Of a stretch of 30,557 nucleotides of DNA, positions 29,493 through 30,557 are shown in pieces (position 1 is the first letter of the stretch; each line of letters opens with the position of its first letter). The position numbers were made by a program, and so were the translations under genes. The notes under the pieces were generated by a model. That model was not told where the DNA came from and made no database searches. It saw only the letters and a program-made list of their open reading frames with translations. Source of the stretch: DASQVO01 sp035640715 (GTDB lineage Bacteria > Actinomycetota > Actinomycetes > Streptosporangiales > Streptosporangiaceae); NCBI GenBank assembly GCA_035640715.1, contig DASQVO010000506.1, positions 1 through 30,557 of the forward strand, in the 5' to 3' direction.

Positions 29493-29545
29493 AAGCCAGC
29501 CAGGTTGGAGTGCCGATGCGTTGCGTGTGACGGCCGGATGGAGAT
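29493..29545 (-). promoter_or_regulatory. Recurrent 53-bp element, copy C (baeRF7-like gene)
   Basis: Minus strand begins ATCTCCATCCGGCCGTCACA and ends CCTGGCTGGCTT, 27 bases before ATG 29465. On the plus side of it, 29566-29605 contains CCGGTGACACATATGGTGGG, which resembles the middle of copy E, so the two loci share a divergent layout. Confidence 0.65.
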
Positions 29546-29602
29546 GGCCGGTACCGCGCTTCGCCCTCCACCGGTGACACATATGGTGGGCGGTCGGCTG
29601 GA

Positions 29603-30557
29603 TCACGTCGCCGACGCGCAATTCGGCGCACTGCCGCCAGGGCTGGCGCCGGTGAAGGCGGCAGTCTGGGCGCCGAACGTGGCGCGGAGAGTATTGGTGA
29701 CGTGAGCAGAAGCGATGATCTTGCTGGCGGTGTTACGGGCCAGGTTGGACGGGATGGCAAAGCCGATGCCCTCGGCATATGGGCCATCCTGCGGGCTGCC
29801 GGTGAGTGTCGGGATGCCAATCACCTGCCCGGAGGTGTTGACCAGCGCACCGCCGCTGTTGCCGGGGCTGATCGGCGCGCTGCTCTGGATTGCCTCACGC
29901 AGTGTTGTCGCGTCCCCACCTTTGGTGACCGAGCCGGTGACCACGCGGCCGGTTGCGGAGATGATTCCCTCGGTAACGCTGCCGGACAGCCCAGGCCCTT
30001 TGCTGACGGCAAGCACGACTTCACCGGCCTGGGCCTTGTCCGAGTCACCAAACCAGGCCGGCTGCAGACTGCAGGGGTCGTCCGCGCGGATCACGGCCAG
30101 GTCCTCGGGCGGGTAGCTGCCTACCAGGTGGGCGGTGCGCGGGGCCGGATCTCCGGCCGCCTGCACGTGCAGTGCGGTGGCTTTGCCGACGTGGGCGGTG
30201 GTGAGGATGTGCCCCGACCGGTCGAGGACCACGCCGGAGCTGGACCCGCTAGGGGTGCGGATTAGGACCACGGAGGGCAGTACCTGGCGGACCACGTCGG
30301 CGTGGCTTGCCGGGCTCGCAGTGCCAGCAGTGGACGCCGGCAGGCCACCAGGCTTGAGGGGGCCCTCCAGGGCTGATGAGGCCCCGCCCCCGGCGATTGC
30401 GGTGAACACCAGCGCCGGCAGCAACACCCCTCCGGCCGCCGCGACAGCGGGCAGGGCCGCCGCCCGGCGGTCACGTAGCACACCGGTCGCCAGCTCGCGT
30501 TTGATCTCCAAGCCCACGACGAAGAAGAACACCGCCATCAAGCCTTCGTTGACCAAG
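29603..30557 (-). CDS. NhaA N-terminal fragment fused to HtrA-like serine protease, partial
   Basis: The frame is open to the right edge, so the true start is outside; about 318 codons are visible. The first 55 residues read V-N-E-G-L-M-A-V-F-F-F-V-V-G-L-E-I-K-R-E-L and P-A-V-A-A-A-G-G-V-L-L-P-A-L-V-F, the second and third helix region of the NhaA Na+/H+ antiporter. NhaA similarity then stops, before the helices with the ion-binding aspartates. After a linker, an HtrA/trypsin-2 domain follows with His122 (L-T-T-A-H-V), Asp152 (E-D-L-A-V-I-R) and Ser234 (P-G-N-S-G-G-A-L), counted from the first in-window Val minus one, all intact. There is no PDZ domain; the tail after V-T-N-T-L-R is short and unlike the family. 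This could be a membrane-anchored periplasmic-side protease or a fortuitous in-frame junction. Confidence 0.8.
   Translation of the reverse strand, partial: LVNEGLMAVFFFVVGLEIKRELATGVLRDRRAAALPAVAAAGGVLLPALVFTAIAGGGASSALEGPLKPGGLPASTAGTASPASHADVVRQVLPSVVLIRTPSGSSSGVVLDRSGHILTTAHVGKATALHVQAAGDPAPRTAHLVGSYPPEDLAVIRADDPCSLQPAWFGDSDKAQAGEVVLAVSKGPGLSGSVTEGIISATGRVVTGSVTKGGDATTLREAIQSSAPISPGNSGGALVNTSGQVIGIPTLTGSPQDGPYAEGIGFAIPSNLARNTASKIIASAHVTNTLRATFGAQTAAFTGASPGGSAPNCASAT

Overview
The window is high-GC DNA with dense, mostly minus-strand, translationally coupled genes, Tat-exported enzymes and aggAGG-type ribosome binding sites. This fits a high-GC Actinomycetota; I cannot name a genus. No rRNA, tRNA, CRISPR array or intact insertion sequence was seen.

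Layout. (1) 1-1.85 kb: a partial SRPBCC-domain gene behind a tandem palindromic operator, then a decayed IS605-type TnpB gene. (2) 1.85-5.4 kb: a Tat-exported sulfite-oxidase-family molybdoenzyme, a Tat-exported M28 aminopeptidase with a C-terminal Fn3-like domain, and a YflT-like stress membrane protein whose leader carries a duplicated hairpin with the Shine-Dalgarno sequence in its loop. (3) 5.5-7.8 kb, minus: zwf-like G6PDH with a broken GH15 relic in front of it, and a small C2H2 zinc-finger gene coupled to a membrane protein. (4) 7.9-11.6 kb, minus: AI-2E permease, DedA protein, two small proteins, an EamA/DMT permease and another small membrane protein. (5) 11.9-14.0 kb, plus: an OmpR/BaeS-type two-component pair. 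(6) 14.0-22.7 kb, minus: a complete V/A-type ATPase operon in the order D-(G/H)-I-K-E-C-F-A-B, nearly every junction overlapping. (7) 22.7-30.6 kb: a 112-aa unknown protein, an M50 site-2 protease with CBS domains, a truncated copy of the V-ATPase D gene, small membrane proteins, a universal stress protein, a VOC protein, a two-CBS protein, a broken baeRF7-like gene, and a partial NhaA/HtrA chimera running off the right edge.

Main observation. A 53-base element lies 27-70 bases upstream of four minus-strand start codons (V-ATPase D, the truncated D copy, the baeRF7-like gene, and the leader of the zinc-finger gene). 32 of 53 columns are identical in all four copies. Two looser copies on the plus strand precede the universal stress protein and the 112-aa protein. 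This looks like the shared promoter or operator of a local stress or energy-limitation regulon that includes a V/A-ATPase, USP, CBS, baeRF and zinc-finger proteins. The function is inference; the repetition is visible in the sequence.

Other notable points: a family of three small membrane proteins sharing a G-x-D...W-x-x-F-G signature, a 266-273 bp direct repeat that carries the atpD promoter and 5' end, and several gene relics (TnpB, GH15, atpD copy, baeRF7), which mark this as a rearranged accessory region.
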